Part shown: one piece after another, positions 22,029-32,799 of the stretch | How the letters are laid out: each line of letters starts with the position of its first letter | How positions within the stretch are numbered: the stretch's first letter is position 1 | Source of the DNA: Diplonema papillatum | Taxonomy: Eukaryota; Euglenozoa; Diplonemea; Diplonemida; Diplonemidae | Assembly: GCA_030068145.1 (NCBI GenBank) | Contig: JAPJBO010000674.1 | Span: 62,001-126,000, forward strand | Length of the DNA stretch: 64,000 nt | Direction of reading: 5' to 3' | Notes under the pieces: generated by a model | Told to the model about the DNA's origin: nothing | What the model saw: the letters and a program-made list of their open reading frames with translations, nothing else | Databases searched by the model: none | Translations under genes and position numbers: made by a program

Positions 22029-22257
22029 AGCAACACATTCACACACACACATGCCATAACATGCAGGGTCAAAACCTTGTGTCTTTTTGGTACACGCTGC
22101 TGCGGGGCCGACGGCCCCCAAGAAAAAAATTTGGGAAAGAAATAACTGCTCAACTTCATCAAAAACCACCGCAGTATTTGTTCCAATTTTATATTTTTTT
22201 TATTTCCCGACGCAGGGGTTATTCTAATCCCCGAAACTCTGAAAAATCCCGGTTTAT

Positions 22258-22437
22258 AAAACGTTATATAACGTTATATAACGTTATAACGGTCAAATAA
22301 CGTTATTTTTCGACCAAAAATGGCAAATAACGGTTTTATAACGGTCAATAACGGTTTTTCTGGATTTAGGGGGGGGGTAACAAATAACTCCGGGAATAAC
22401 GTTATATAACGTTATATAACGTTATATAACGGCCATC
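22258..22437. repeat. Self-complementary (ACGTTATATA)n array
   Basis: Runs of the 10-mer ACGTTATATA occur at 22260-22290 and 22397-22430. They are separated by related ATAACGG strings and a stretch of nine G residues. AACGTTATATAACGTT is its own reverse complement, so the array can form cruciforms of several registers. Confidence 0.9.
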
Positions 22438-22972
22438 TATGGGTTAAAAAATCTTTGATATGGCCAGAAAAAAAATCCCACGCTGCGCGTGGGAAAACAT
22501 GGATTGCTGAAGCAAGCAGTGTCCCACACAGTAGCGTCTTACGTTAGCACAGTGTCGACAGTGGCAGCACCACTAAAACCAAATGCGGTGAGCGACATCT
22601 CTTTTAGTTTCGAAATCCTTTCAGGCCGTGAACTTCAGGATAGCAAACGATCCTCCAGTGACTGATTACTGGGTGTGATGGAAAACACAATCTGGCTGCT
22701 GCTTCTCCACTTTGTTGTAGCCTTCACTTGTCAGTCCCAGTGGGCACTACGGCATGATAGCCTCAACGCCTTTCAACGAATCGAGGCAGGGCGAAGCTGC
22801 TCACGACAGGCGCCCCCCAACACGCTAATCCCAACGCCCCTCATGCCCCATAGATATTTCCGGACCACATCGCTGGCAGGCTGTGTGTACACACACAAAA
22901 CAGCAACTACGACTCCAGGATCTGAGCCTGTAGCCTGGGTCCCTTGCCAAAAAGTTTTCACCAGAAAGCCCC

Positions 22973-23048
22973 ATGGTTAAAAAATCTTTTTTCACCGGCC
23001 TGTTTCAGAATTATTTTGTTTTTGGTGAAAAGAAATTTTTTTAACCAT
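22973..23048. repeat. Long imperfect hairpin
   Basis: The arms ATGGTTAAAAAATC...TCACC (22973-22996) and GGTGAAAAGAAATT...AACCAT (23024-23048) pair over about 24 bp with one or two mismatches. The loop is 27 bases. Confidence 0.85.
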
Positions 23049-23657
23049 ACAGGATAATCCCTGTCCCGACGACAACTACAGGGTATTAGTTTGAAGGCTT
23101 CCGGGGTTTGCAGATTTAGACCGTTACTATGGGGTGGTTTTGGGCGGTGTTTCGGTGCCGTTTTCGGCGATGTACGGCGTCTTGGGGCGGAGCCGACACA
23201 TCTCCACAACTTCGTTCGGCAAAAGAGGGGTCTTCATTGGCCCTTTATGGGTCAATTATGGTCACCCCGTCAGTTTGGCGACACATTTTGCGGGCGTTTT
23301 TTCAACCTACACCAGTCTGGATCAAGCTTTTCGGGGGTTTCCGAATGCTTCTGTGGGGTTGGGTGCCATATAGGGACACGCTCCAAAAACAGTCAAAATC
23401 GTAAACAGACAGCCTCGTCAGGCAGCTAAAGGGTTGGACCTGGGGACCTATTTTTCTATGATTCCTATGATAATTGGTCCACGGTTTTGGTGTGCATACA
23501 ACAACATTTTTAGCGTTATTTTTAGCAACATCGCGCCGAAGGCGCGACGGAAAATTTGGGCAAAAATAACTCGGATAACGGACTTGGTCCGAGCACCAGA
23601 CCCTAAGCTAATGCCCTGCCCCTGTTACCAAAAAGACACAAGGTTTTGACCCTGCAT

Positions 23658-24557
23658 GATAACGTGCATACGCACGGTGGATTTATAGCCGAAGCGAGTA
23701 TACACGCCGGATGGATCTCAGTCGCGGCGAGCTTGCACGCCGTGTACACGGCGTACGGGATCTTCATGCGAAGCGAGCCCACGCGTCATGCACGGAACCA
23801 TACACAAGACGGGAATCAACGATGGCATGTGACTCGGTTAGCATTCAGGTCGTTGCGTCCGTTAGCAGATTTGCATTTGACAAGAGGTGAAACATGTATT
23901 GTCGCCGAGATGGAAGCACAGAAGCAAAAGAGGGTGGAAGAAGAACGGGAAATGGAGAAACATAAAAAAGCAAAAAGAAGGCAACAAAAGAAGATGAAAA
24001 GGAAAGAATGCAAACGGCGAAGGAGAAGGAAAAAAGCGGGAAGGAAAACAAAACAAATGCAGTGCTAGAGAAAGCGAAACGCCCGAGATTCAAGTTGCGA
24101 AGGAGCACTAGAGTGGGCATCGAAAGTTTGCTAAAAGCAGAGGCCGGAGGAAGTGGAAGATGCAAAAAAGATTCCTGGCAACAAGAGAAGAAATGTGAAA
24201 ACGGGTTTTGCCCAAAGGCTTTCGTGTTATTCTGCAGATGCTTTGAGCTATCTTTGTGTCTCTGCTTCCAGTCGTCCTCTTAACCATGGTTAAGTGCGAC
24301 AATGGTGAGCCGAAGCTGGTAAAGCTTCGGCGCCGCCCACGTTATGTGAAAAGTACAGAAGAAAAAAGAAACCCACGGTCACACATCGGGCTGCAGGCGC
24401 CTGAACAGCCTTAGAGACCCTACCTTCTTGGCCTGACAAACCTGAAGTAGTTCTTCATACCTTGGCGTACGTACCTGGGAAACTCATACAAGATGAGGCA
24501 GCAGGACACCTCGTCCAGGTGGGTAGCGTCACCTCCCCGATGTGAGCTGATTGCCGG
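23658..24557. other. Region with a Lys/Arg-rich frame and a dispersed repeat
   Basis: A plus-strand frame, 23646-24068, ends in a Glu/Lys/Arg-rich run (EREMEKHKKAKRRQQKK...) that looks like low-complexity A-rich DNA more than a gene. At 24185-24292 a ~108 bp sequence (AAATGTGAAAACGGGTTTT ... TTAACCATGGTTAA) recurs at 34924-35030 with about 90 percent identity. It ends in a palindromic TTAACCATGGTTAA, so it may be another short element family. Confidence 0.45.
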
Positions 24558-24589
24558 TTGGTTGCCCAACGCTTACGTTGGGCAACCAA
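24558..24589. repeat. Perfect 14 bp-stem hairpin
   Basis: TTGGTTGCCCAACG at 24558-24571 and its exact complement at 24576-24589 flank the loop CTTA. It lies next to an inverted copy (24498-24562) of the repeat at 17783-17840. No transcription unit is evident nearby. Confidence 0.95.
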
Positions 24590-27500
24590 GGATGCGACCA
24601 AAGTGACCAGCGTCAATGATCACTCTCGCCGCTTTTTTCTTGCGTACTTTCATCGCTGATCGCACTCGGTCTCTGGGAAATGGTTCGGTCTAGTAGAAGG
24701 ACTCGTGAACATGAGCTAAAAGAAGTGGATGCACCATCATACGCATCTCGGACCGCGCAACCCGCTCACCTTTCCTTTCTCCTGCAAGGCTTTGCTTGAC
24801 GCGTTTATCGAACACAGAATCCAAGACGCATGCAGGGTTTCGTGTTTTAAGGAGTCAGCGCGTTGAACGCCTTTACCCGGCATTTACAACCCAGATTTAC
24901 CTGTGCTTCGTGCGAAGTGCAGCACATTTCCTCCTTCAGGGTTGCAAGTTTTCCTGCAGAACTGGTGCTTCTTCGAGACAAAAAGTGCAAACTACCGTTC
25001 GAATGTGCACCATGTGGCGGTGCTAAAAAAGAAACAGAAGAAACAAGCGGTTGCCAGTTTACAGTTGGTTGCGAAGAAAGAAGGGGCAAAAAAAAAAAAA
25101 AGGCGAATGAAAAGATATCTTGAAAGTTGCGGTTAGTTGTTTTACTTTATTCTTATTTATTTTCCCCCGCTTTTTAATTTGGAGAGGGGTTCTAGCTTCA
25201 ATGGCTAAGGGGGGTGGCACTCTGAGCTCCCGGCGACAGGCAGATTCTACTGGTTCTCGCCGACTCGCAATCTGCTCTCGCCGCACTCAAGGATTATCAG
25301 CGAAATGGCGTCCTTAAGAGACTTGCGTCGCGGGCTCTGAAGATCCTCGCGACACGGTAGAGCAGGTGTACCGATTGCAAGAACGTGCTGCGGAATTGGC
25401 AGGCGCCCAACACCTGTCCATATCGTCCTTTACGCCACGGACACGGGAGGCAACCATTCTGAGCGCGAGAACCGTAGTGGCTGTACTCGAGACAGCGATG
25501 ATATGGTCTGGTTTGTTAGGCAGCTGTTCGTAGCTCGGGGGGAAGTCTTAGCTCAACAAGTTGGGCAGAACACCGCCGCTCATGCACGTTTGGGCACGTT
25601 TGATGATACAGAGTCAAAAAAGCAGGTGTCGCGCGCGCTCTTCGGGTGCACATTTTACACGCTGCCGGGTATAGTGCACCAGCTTTTCGGTTGCGACTCG
25701 GGCACCCGCTTTAGAGGCCAGGCCACGCAGACCGTCCGGATCCGCCACTGGTCAATAGTGACTGACACAGGTACAAAACGACGTTTGACGTCGGAGTCGC
25801 TCACCGTGCATTGATCGTTCTTCGGTACGAGCCTTCGCAAGCCGGTCCATATCCTCTCCTGATACACTGGCCACAATGGCCATAACGAAGTCTGGGTAAA
25901 TGTTGTGGTTATTCCGACCACATTGTGTGGCAGTCAGGAGAGACCACTCTTTCGAACGCGTCAGGTCGTGCTGCCAGATACCTTGATAGGTAGCAGCACG
26001 CAAGGCTATGCAGTTTCGGGGGGTGGACCTTGCTTCGCTTTGAAACCCTCGGGGTTCGTTCGGGATCTCCGGCGCGGTGGCTTTTCCGCAAATGGGTAGT
26101 TTTGGCTCGGAAGCACCGCCGTCGTGTGCGGTGGTCGTGAGGAGCCAGGTTCAGAACATGGGGTGCAGACGCACTGCGTGAAGATGGCACAAATAGAAGG
26201 CGGAGCAGGAAGAATACAAACGCACGCGGTGGAGTATCTGCCGAAAGACCCGTGGAGCATTGCACTCCGCAAAGCCTGGCGGCAGACGTCCTCCGAGCAC
26301 ACGCGCAGTGAGTTTCCGCATACTCAAGGTGGGCATGCGCCTCCGGAATACCGTGCCAAGCGGAATGAGAAGGAAGGTCGCCACTCGAGACTCGAGGTCG
26401 CCACGAGTCTGTCGCAGGCCGGTTCTTACCGCAAGAGCTTCGGGGACTGGCGGCTGCCACGGCCACCTTCTACACAATCCATTCCCGAGCAGCCCACCCA
26501 TGGTAGATGGACCGCAGCCTGGTGACGACCGAAGGTCGCCCGCCGGTCGTCAACCGGCGTAAGCTTCATTTTTTCACGAGGTTGCTTGCAGCGCATGCCT
26601 GTGGTGCGCGCGTGGAAGGTGGTTATTGCATAGTGCTCGGCAGACAGGTCCCTCTCGGTGTGCCGTCTGGCGCACGGGCGGTTCGTAGGAAGACGAATGG
26701 ACTACAGCTGGCTGGAGTACTCTGGTGACCTCACCGATGAAGATTCCGCCAATGCCGCCCTGTGGCAGCGGCGTACATATGTACAGTCCCCACGGTAGTG
26801 ATGCATGGTATCTACAAAGGCTACCACGTCCTGTGGTATCCTACTGCCCGTGGTGCCAGAGTATTAGCGTTGGTGAAGCAACCTTGTATGACCGTGTCTG
26901 GGTGAGCGGCAATAAGTGCGGTTCGGTGAAGGTGGGCCTTTTTTACCTTTTGTCAGTCAGTTGTTCAAACGTCGGTGAAACACGACACAACCCGCGCTGC
27001 TCCTTTCGAAACATGCGATTATTGTATCTTCTTTCAACTGGTTGTTGTCGGGGCTGCGTCGCACAGAGAAAGAGGTGTGGGAGGAAGAGGCAAAGCAAAA
27101 GACACATGCGCGCAACAATGTGTCCTGTCTGCACCGTGTTTCGGTCGTTTAAGCCACGGATGGAGGAAAGGGGGGAAAATCTTAGTTTCGTGTTCAGGCG
27201 CTACTTGCCTCTAAGTGTTTGATGCTAGCATCAAGTCTTCTTCGCGGGGGAGGGGCAATTGCTATGACCACTAGACCCAAATAAACAGGGTTTGGTGTTC
27301 AGAAGGCTTGCCGATGGATTTTCTTCCACGTCGGCCTCAAATGGGTGGGCGGGGTGGTAATAGTTCGCATACCCCCCGGGCACAGCATTGTACGTTGCCA
27401 GCCAGGATCTTTCAGCCCAGACCCTCCGTCTTTTGACGTCCTGGAAGGGACGGACCGGCCGACTGCCCTTCCTGGAGAGAGCCCCTTTGCAGTAGCGACT

Positions 27501-27627
27501 CCAACGCGGAGTTCGACGAAAGAACTCTGCGAGGCACGCAGTGCTTGTTGTAGGCGCGTGTCTAGATGGTACCATGCTGGCATGCTACCAGTCGCGGCGT
27601 GTCCCCTACCAGCGTGGTGTGCGTGTG
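24590..27627. other. Repeat-rich, gene-poor stretch
   Basis: At 24845-24990 there is a diverged family A copy. At 25375-25540 and 25555-25615 there are scattered pieces of the GCAAGAACGTGCT and family B repeats. A plus-strand frame of 133 codons at 26124-26525 (Arg/Ser-rich) has no recognisable domain and a long frame opposite it, so it is not called. At 27120-27245 a repeat (CCTGTCTGCACCGTGTTTCGG ... CTTCTTCG) matches 38685-38810. Confidence 0.35.
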
Positions 27628-27830
27628 TAGTTGAGGTTAGAATGCAGAATATCTGTAGCGATGGCCTGCACTAGTCACTAGGATATCCCGTGATAGACTG
27701 CTGATAAACTGCTAGACTGTGATAGACTATAATTGTTGAGGTTGGAATGCAGAATATCTGTAGCGATGGCCTGTATCAGCCACTGGATGACTACCTCTTC
27801 GATCGTACCGTATTGTGCTTCAGGCGTGTA
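27628..27830 (+). repeat. Duplicated block GAATGCAGAATATCTGTAGC
   Basis: The string GTTGAGGTTAGAATGCAGAA...GATGGCCTG at 27629-27668 recurs at 27736-27774. The second copy continues into CTACCTCTTCGATCGTACCG, which recurs in reverse complement at about 51090-51120, so this is a dispersed repeat (family C). Confidence 0.7.
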
Positions 27831-30262
27831 CAGAACTGCAGGTGGCGGGTGTCCCCACTGCATGCGGGTTGGACCTTGCGGCTTGTGCTGCTTGGCACTT
27901 ACGCATGTGGGGGGGAAATCTTAGTTTCGTGTTGCAGCCGGGTCGTTGCTGTTGGTATGCGTTTAGGGGAATATGACTGGCCAGAAAGGTTGTGGGGGAT
28001 CACCATCAGTCGAATAGGACGCTCCACCTCCCTCTTTCATTCTTTTAAAGACGGCTGCGCTTGTGGCAAGCCGCCCTGTTGCTTGGACAGACGGGGGAAG
28101 GGATCGGAAAAGATATCGACTGGTGAAGGGAGAGGAGACGCAACGGACCATGGAGGGTGATGAGGTTGGGTGAGCGGTGAGGGAGCGGGGAGGGCCCTCA
28201 GGGGAGTACGGGGGGACTCGCGGTCTAATGTTTTCAGGGCGGGAACACTGCCCTCTCATGGTTGATGTCAGCATCCGGTCTCCTTTGAACAAGAGAAAGG
28301 GTGAAGGGTGGTGAAAAACGAACGGAGCACAAGACTCCGCCAGCAAGGGATGAACCCGTGGCCCTCTGTGTCTCTCTTTCTTTTTCCGCTGCGGTGCTGT
28401 GTGTCTGAGTGCCTGGGACCGTCGCCCCGCGCACGCAAACAAACGGGGGTGTGAGATAGGCTTGTGGTGGCGGTGTGCACGTCTATTCAACTACGGAGAT
28501 GGTGAGTGACAAGCTTCGAATAGCAGAACACACCGTGACGCGCCACAGGTACAGTACTGCAGGGGCCACTTGAAATCGATTTCAATAAGACCTTTATTTT
28601 TATGAAACCCCGAAACCGGGAAACCGGGTTTTTAAAGTCCCCTGCTGGGTTCCATTCACCATCTCAGGTTTCGTGAACGCTCCATCCAAAGTTCGCAGAT
28701 CAATCCAAAGTTCTGGAGTCTTCGTAGAAGCTACTACCAAAAGGTACCAATATCCTCGCAAACTGTGTGCGAGAGAGAATCACGCTTCTGCGAGTTGGCC
28801 ACCGTGAAGCATGGCTTGGCTATTCTACGTTTGATGTGTATCATCGATTTGCACTCACAACAACGAGAAGGAAGCGACGGACGGGTGCAAGAGGAGAGTG
28901 CAGTATTACCACCGGCTTCATCTGTTGACCATGAAGGAGGCCAAATCCTTGTCGTTTCGCGCGCTCTCAGCGCTGCGCTCTTTTTCGGCCTTCGTTTTCT
29001 GCTTCCTGGGTCCGATCGAACGGTCCTTTGTTGCCTTTGCTTGAGTTTCGTCATTTCTTTCTTTCGGATTTATTTTCCCTTTTATTTCGTCTTTTTGTTG
29101 CCATCACAATTGCTGTGATACCGGCTGATGCTACGTTGGACTAACATCGGCTGAAGAGGTGTGCTTGGATGAGAAGTGCACATAGCAAGCAGACAAGGAG
29201 GAAAAAGAAGAAGGGAAGAAAAAACTCGCATGACAACGGGTTAATCAGTTTCTAGACTGGTTCGTATATTTTTCTCGCTACTTTTTTCGCAGCTTCCGGT
29301 CGCACAAGGTAAAGGGATGGTAGCAGTTGTCATCTCGGGCTTTGGCACCACTCTTGCGAACTAGATGGCCGAGAGGGAGCTGAGGCCCGAAGAGGGTCTT
29401 GCGGGGATTACTTTATTTCTGGCAAGACACGTCACACTTGATCGGAAACAAACTACAAAAATATGCAGACGTCTCTTGAAACCGTGAAGTGATGAGTGGC
29501 TCTTTTCCACCAAGCAAGGCGATCATTACGATGTTTTCGGAATAGCAACGTGGGTATCAACCGTGTACGAGTGATAGGTATTCGTCGGCTAATTATTCTT
29601 CTCAGATCTGCAATCTGAGTAGATCCTTCTGGCACACTGTGAGACAGATCGTATCGTTTATTCGTGCGTGCCGATAGATCGTTTTCCCCCGAGACACGCT
29701 GCATGCGTCTTTTTTAATCTTCACGATGCATTGTAGGGCAACCCACTAGAACGTACTACAAAAGAAAAGCATTGGCATCCCCCGCCGAGGTGTGATGGGA
29801 TTGCTTCGTTCCGACTGGCCGCGAGTCGGAAAGATGGCAGGTAAGGCCGTCACTCGGCTGGCAAAAGTTTTTGGCACATCATGGGGGCGTCTTTTTGAGT
29901 GCAGTGAAAGAGAGAAACTCTCGTCTCACGCCTCTGGTAATGGGTTGCGCCCTTCTGATTTGAGAGTAATTTCGGGCTTCAAATCCGAAAGCTGTTCGTT
30001 AATCTGCTCCTCATCGACCCAAAAGAGAGAGAAGCCTCCCCAGGGTCGTACGATTTCTTGCATGAGTGTTTCTTGGCTGTTGATGTCGCGTCATCGCGGC
30101 GGTGGCGGAAGGAATCTGACTTCTGCTCGTGCTCTGAATGGCAACGCTTGAGAGAGTCTCTCAGGTCAAGCGCAGGTCAACAGCGGGAGTCGCTGAGTAT
30201 TTCGGACCCCCCCCCTCGGGCCAGTCTTCTCCTAATTCCCCCGTTCGCATGTGTGACGTAAC
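27831..30262. other. No gene recognised
   Basis: Only short low-quality frames are seen. A family B copy is at 28237-28290. Remnants of the GAAACCGGGAAACCGGG / GTCTCC-type repeat lie near 28600-28640. No RNA gene or domain was recognised. Confidence 0.35.
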
Positions 30263-30264
30263 TA

Positions 30265-30654
30265 CAGGATAGACGGTAATTCTGGCGACTTTCAGAACGA
30301 GCGAAGGGGAGCTCTGGCGCTTTTGTTTAGAGCGAAAGTTCGCTTGAAACTCCGGGGGTTTAAAAGTCTCCGGGTGACCTTCGTCGTTAAGGGAAGATAT
30401 TCTTTGTGCTCTGAGTGTCGTAAGAGTGGTGGTTACACGAGGTAAGAGGATCGGTGGGTACCTTGGTCATTGGTGGTTTCGGCCATTGTCCACATACCTT
30501 ACTTACGGTAGGCCCTCCTCAGTATGGTGCCGCAGTAGGTGACTGTTTGTCTTGGTACCGTCTGACCGTCTCTTTTCGTGTATTTGTGGCGTTTTTAATT
30601 CTGGCGGACAGGCAAATCCGCCAGAATTAAAAACGCCAGAATTACCGTCTCCTG
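30265..30654. mobile_element. Tc1/mariner-like MITE with TA flanks and a 21 bp internal hairpin
   Basis: The ends read CAGGATAGACGGTAATTCTGG and, inverted, CAGGAGACGGTAATTCTGG, differing by a 2-base insertion. Both sides are flanked by TA (30263-30264, 30655-30656). Near the right end, 30588-30608 and 30617-30637 form a perfect 21 bp stem around the loop CAGGCAAA. The length is 390 bp and no coding capacity is seen. The superfamily is inferred from the TA flanks only. Confidence 0.6.
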
Positions 30655-30762
30655 TATTTTGCGAGCAGTGCAGACCGAGGACGTGTGCGACAACCCGCGG
30701 AATTGCTTGCGTTTACCTATTTCTTTAGAGAACCGGTATGGTTTTAGAGTCTCCGGTTCATG

Positions 30763-31045
30763 CAGGGCTTACGCTCCACGTGTGGAACGTGTGGATTTCC
30801 ACACGTTAATTCTTTTTGGATTTTGTTCCCCCACGTGTGGATCCACAGGTACCACATGTGGATTTTGATTTATTGGTCCACATGCAGGGGAGGCTAGGCC
30901 CACAGGTGACGGCAAGTCCAGTAGCGACGCTATTTTTTTTGCCGTCGCACACAAGGGGAAAGGCTTTTTTTCCCCTCGAACCTTAAGCGCCCACACGTGG
31001 AACACACGTATTTTCTCTGAGACCGAAAACGGAGCGTAAGCCCTG
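30763..31045. mobile_element. hAT-type MITE with a perfect 8 bp target duplication
   Basis: The element begins CAGGGCTTACGCTCC and ends GGAGCGTAAGCCCTG. It is flanked on both sides by GGTTCATG (30755-30762 and 31046-31053). CAGGG ends with an 8 bp duplication are the hallmark of hAT transposons. The 283 bp interior contains CACGTGTGG-type internal palindromes and no ORF. The intact target duplication implies a fairly recent insertion. Confidence 0.9.
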
Positions 31046-31070
31046 GGTTCATGCCGAGGGTGTCAAAAAA

Positions 31071-31276
31071 TACTCGAGGGACTGCCTTGTGCTCATTTCG
31101 AAGGAGGCTAGAGGGGGAGAAAACGATACAACTACAAAGTGGGTCTTTTTTGTTGAACGCTTACGCCCGCCACTAAACCCAGCTTTACCTGTGGTTCGCA
31201 TGGGCTATAGCACATTTACCTCCTTTTGTTCTATCGCAACTGGCAGTCTCCTCAAGCATTTCCTACAAAGCAGGTA
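31071..31276 (+). repeat. Family A repeat, full length
   Basis: This runs from TACTCGAGGGACTGCC to CTCCTCAAGCATTTCC and TACAAAGCAGG. It starts 18 bases after the target duplication of the hAT MITE. Confidence 0.75.
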
Positions 31277-31404
31277 AAGAAAAATGTTAGAGAGGGGGGA
31301 AGAAGGGGGGAGGCGGTTCACTTCTTTTGCTGTCAAAAGAAAAAAATTGGAAGGGCGATCGTGTTTCGGGGTCGGTTTGGTTTATTCGTTGCTTGCTCGA
31401 GCTT

Positions 31405-31680
31405 GCCTCTTATATGCGCGGCCCGTGAGTGTGCGTGCCCGATGCAGACGCCAAGTTTCGAGGAACTAATACTCTCCTCCTCGCCCGTCTCGCTGCTCCG
31501 TACTCGCTGCTCTCGTCCTTGCTGCTGCGTGATGTCAGATTGATGGTGCGTAACAAACGTAGAAAGGTCATGCAGAGATTCTCGTGTGTATGCCACGAAC
31601 TTCTCCTGGCCTCTTATATGCGCGGCCCGTGAGAGTGCGTGCCCGATGCAGACGCCAAGTTTCGAGGAACAAAAAATTTT
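31405..31680 (+). repeat. Tandem duplication, 204 bp period
   Basis: GCCTCTTATATGCGCGGCCC and the following ~65 bases (through AAGTTTCGAGGAAC) occur at 31405 and 31609 with one change. Confidence 0.85.
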
Positions 31681-31690
31681 GTTGACCGCA

Positions 31691-31808
31691 CGACCCTGAG
31701 CCCAAATCCTGGACGTGGTTTCAGGTGGCAAATTTGGCAAAAGATCATGATCAGAAGGTCCTACTTAGGCGGTTCAGTTTGCTCACACATTGCATGTGGC
31801 TAAAAAAA
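31691..31808 (+). repeat. Dispersed repeat, family E
   Basis: A ~115 bp repeat containing AAATCCTGGACGTG, the palindrome TGATCATGATCA-type core, GGTCC[TC]ACT and CACATTGCATG[TC]GGCTAAAAA. Four copies lie in the window: here, 33671-33799, 36921-37041 and 41578-41687. Two of them sit close to family F copies. Confidence 0.8.
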
Positions 31809-31892
31809 ATACTCGACGTTGCTGCGTCGACTCCGAATGGAAGGGAGGAAATATAGAGGTAAGGGGCAAATACAATACAAACACAATCTGAT

Positions 31893-32097
31893 TTGTTCTT
31901 CTCTTACACCACCGTGTGTTGTTTTCTCACTCAGGACTTTGACCTGTTGTGTTTGTGTGATTTGTCGTGTCGGGGTAGACCCGCATGACCTCACGTCCGT
32001 ACAACACGTGGTTCGGTAGTTACAGCACTTGGGTTCTCTTCTGTTCTTTGTCGGGCAGCATCGTCGAGCATTTCCTTTCAAGCTGGCGCTTATGTAG
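31893..32097 (-). repeat. Solo copy of the YR-retroelement terminal sequence (inverted)
   Basis: The reverse complement of this ~205 bp matches 59893-60098, the leader just upstream of the gag ORF, at about 93 percent by eye. It includes ACATAAGCGCCAGCTTG, GTTACAGCACTT (in complement) and CACACGGTGGTGTAAG. No ORF follows it, so it looks like an isolated element end. Confidence 0.85.
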
Positions 32098-32171
32098 AAA
32101 AGAAAACACACGACCGCACCTGTCTCGTCGTTGGCCGAGCCCTGCTCCTTTTCTTCACGGTGAAGGTCGGT

Positions 32172-32790
32172 AATATGTAAAGTCTCCGGATGACCGTAGA
32201 GGCTCTTCAGCGTTGTTTGTGGGTCCGACGGTCGGTATCAGGTGAAAAGCTTCAGTTTTCCGGCGGCACTGAGTCTGCGTAGTGGGCTCCAGTATTCCTT
32301 CTGCATCACACGGCAACCAGATGCGCGTGGACTTGCTGCACGCCGCAGGCGCAGGAACCTTTGGAGCCAGAGGAGGCTGCACTCTCTGGTTGCAGACCCA
32401 AGAGCGTGTCCCTACCAGTTGTTTGTGACTGACTAATGCACTGGGGGACAATATTCCTCCCCCCCTCAGGGCCCCCTGGGCCTGGGCCGAGGTTTTCCTT
32501 TGTGGTATTCAACTTTGCGGAGTGACTACGCAAGCGCCTGTGTATCTTTTACCCTGACACGGTATTGTAAGGTCTCCGATTGACCGCAGAGGCTGTTCAG
32601 CATTGTGCGGGCTTGGAAGCGGTATATTAAAGTCTCCGGTTGGCCGAAGAGGCCTTTCGGCGCAATTGTGGTTCAGAAGATCGGCTTCTTAACGTCTCCG
32701 GTTGACCGAGGCTTTTCAGCGTTATTTGTGGTTTGGAAGGCCGGTTTCTTGAAGCCTCGGGTTGGCTGTAGAGGCTTTTTTCAGACTGTT
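32172..32790 (+). repeat. Cluster of family D units (about 66 bp period)
   Basis: GTCTCCGG[AT]TG[AG]CCG followed by AGAGGCT and a CAG[CT][GA]TTRTTTGTGGRTT-like stretch occurs at 32180, 32571, 32631, 32694 and (diverged) 32752. The last four are in near-tandem array. The block ends in T-rich tracts (32789-32805, 32900-32925). Confidence 0.75.
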
Positions 32791-32799
32791 TTTTTTTTT

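Larger units (their letters stand above)
22061..23657. mobile_element. Non-autonomous element with ~32 bp terminal inverted repeats, 1.6 kb
   Basis: GCAGGGTCAAAACCTTGTG plus TCTTTTTGGTA at 22061-22090 is exactly inverted at 23628-23657. The match extends outward as CATG. Just outside both ends lies ATAA (22053-22056 approx. and 23661-23664), a possible short target duplication, although the palindromic CATG makes the exact boundary unclear. The interior holds an AT-rich palindromic array (22258-22437), a hairpin (22973-23048) and no recognisable transposase. Confidence 0.6.
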
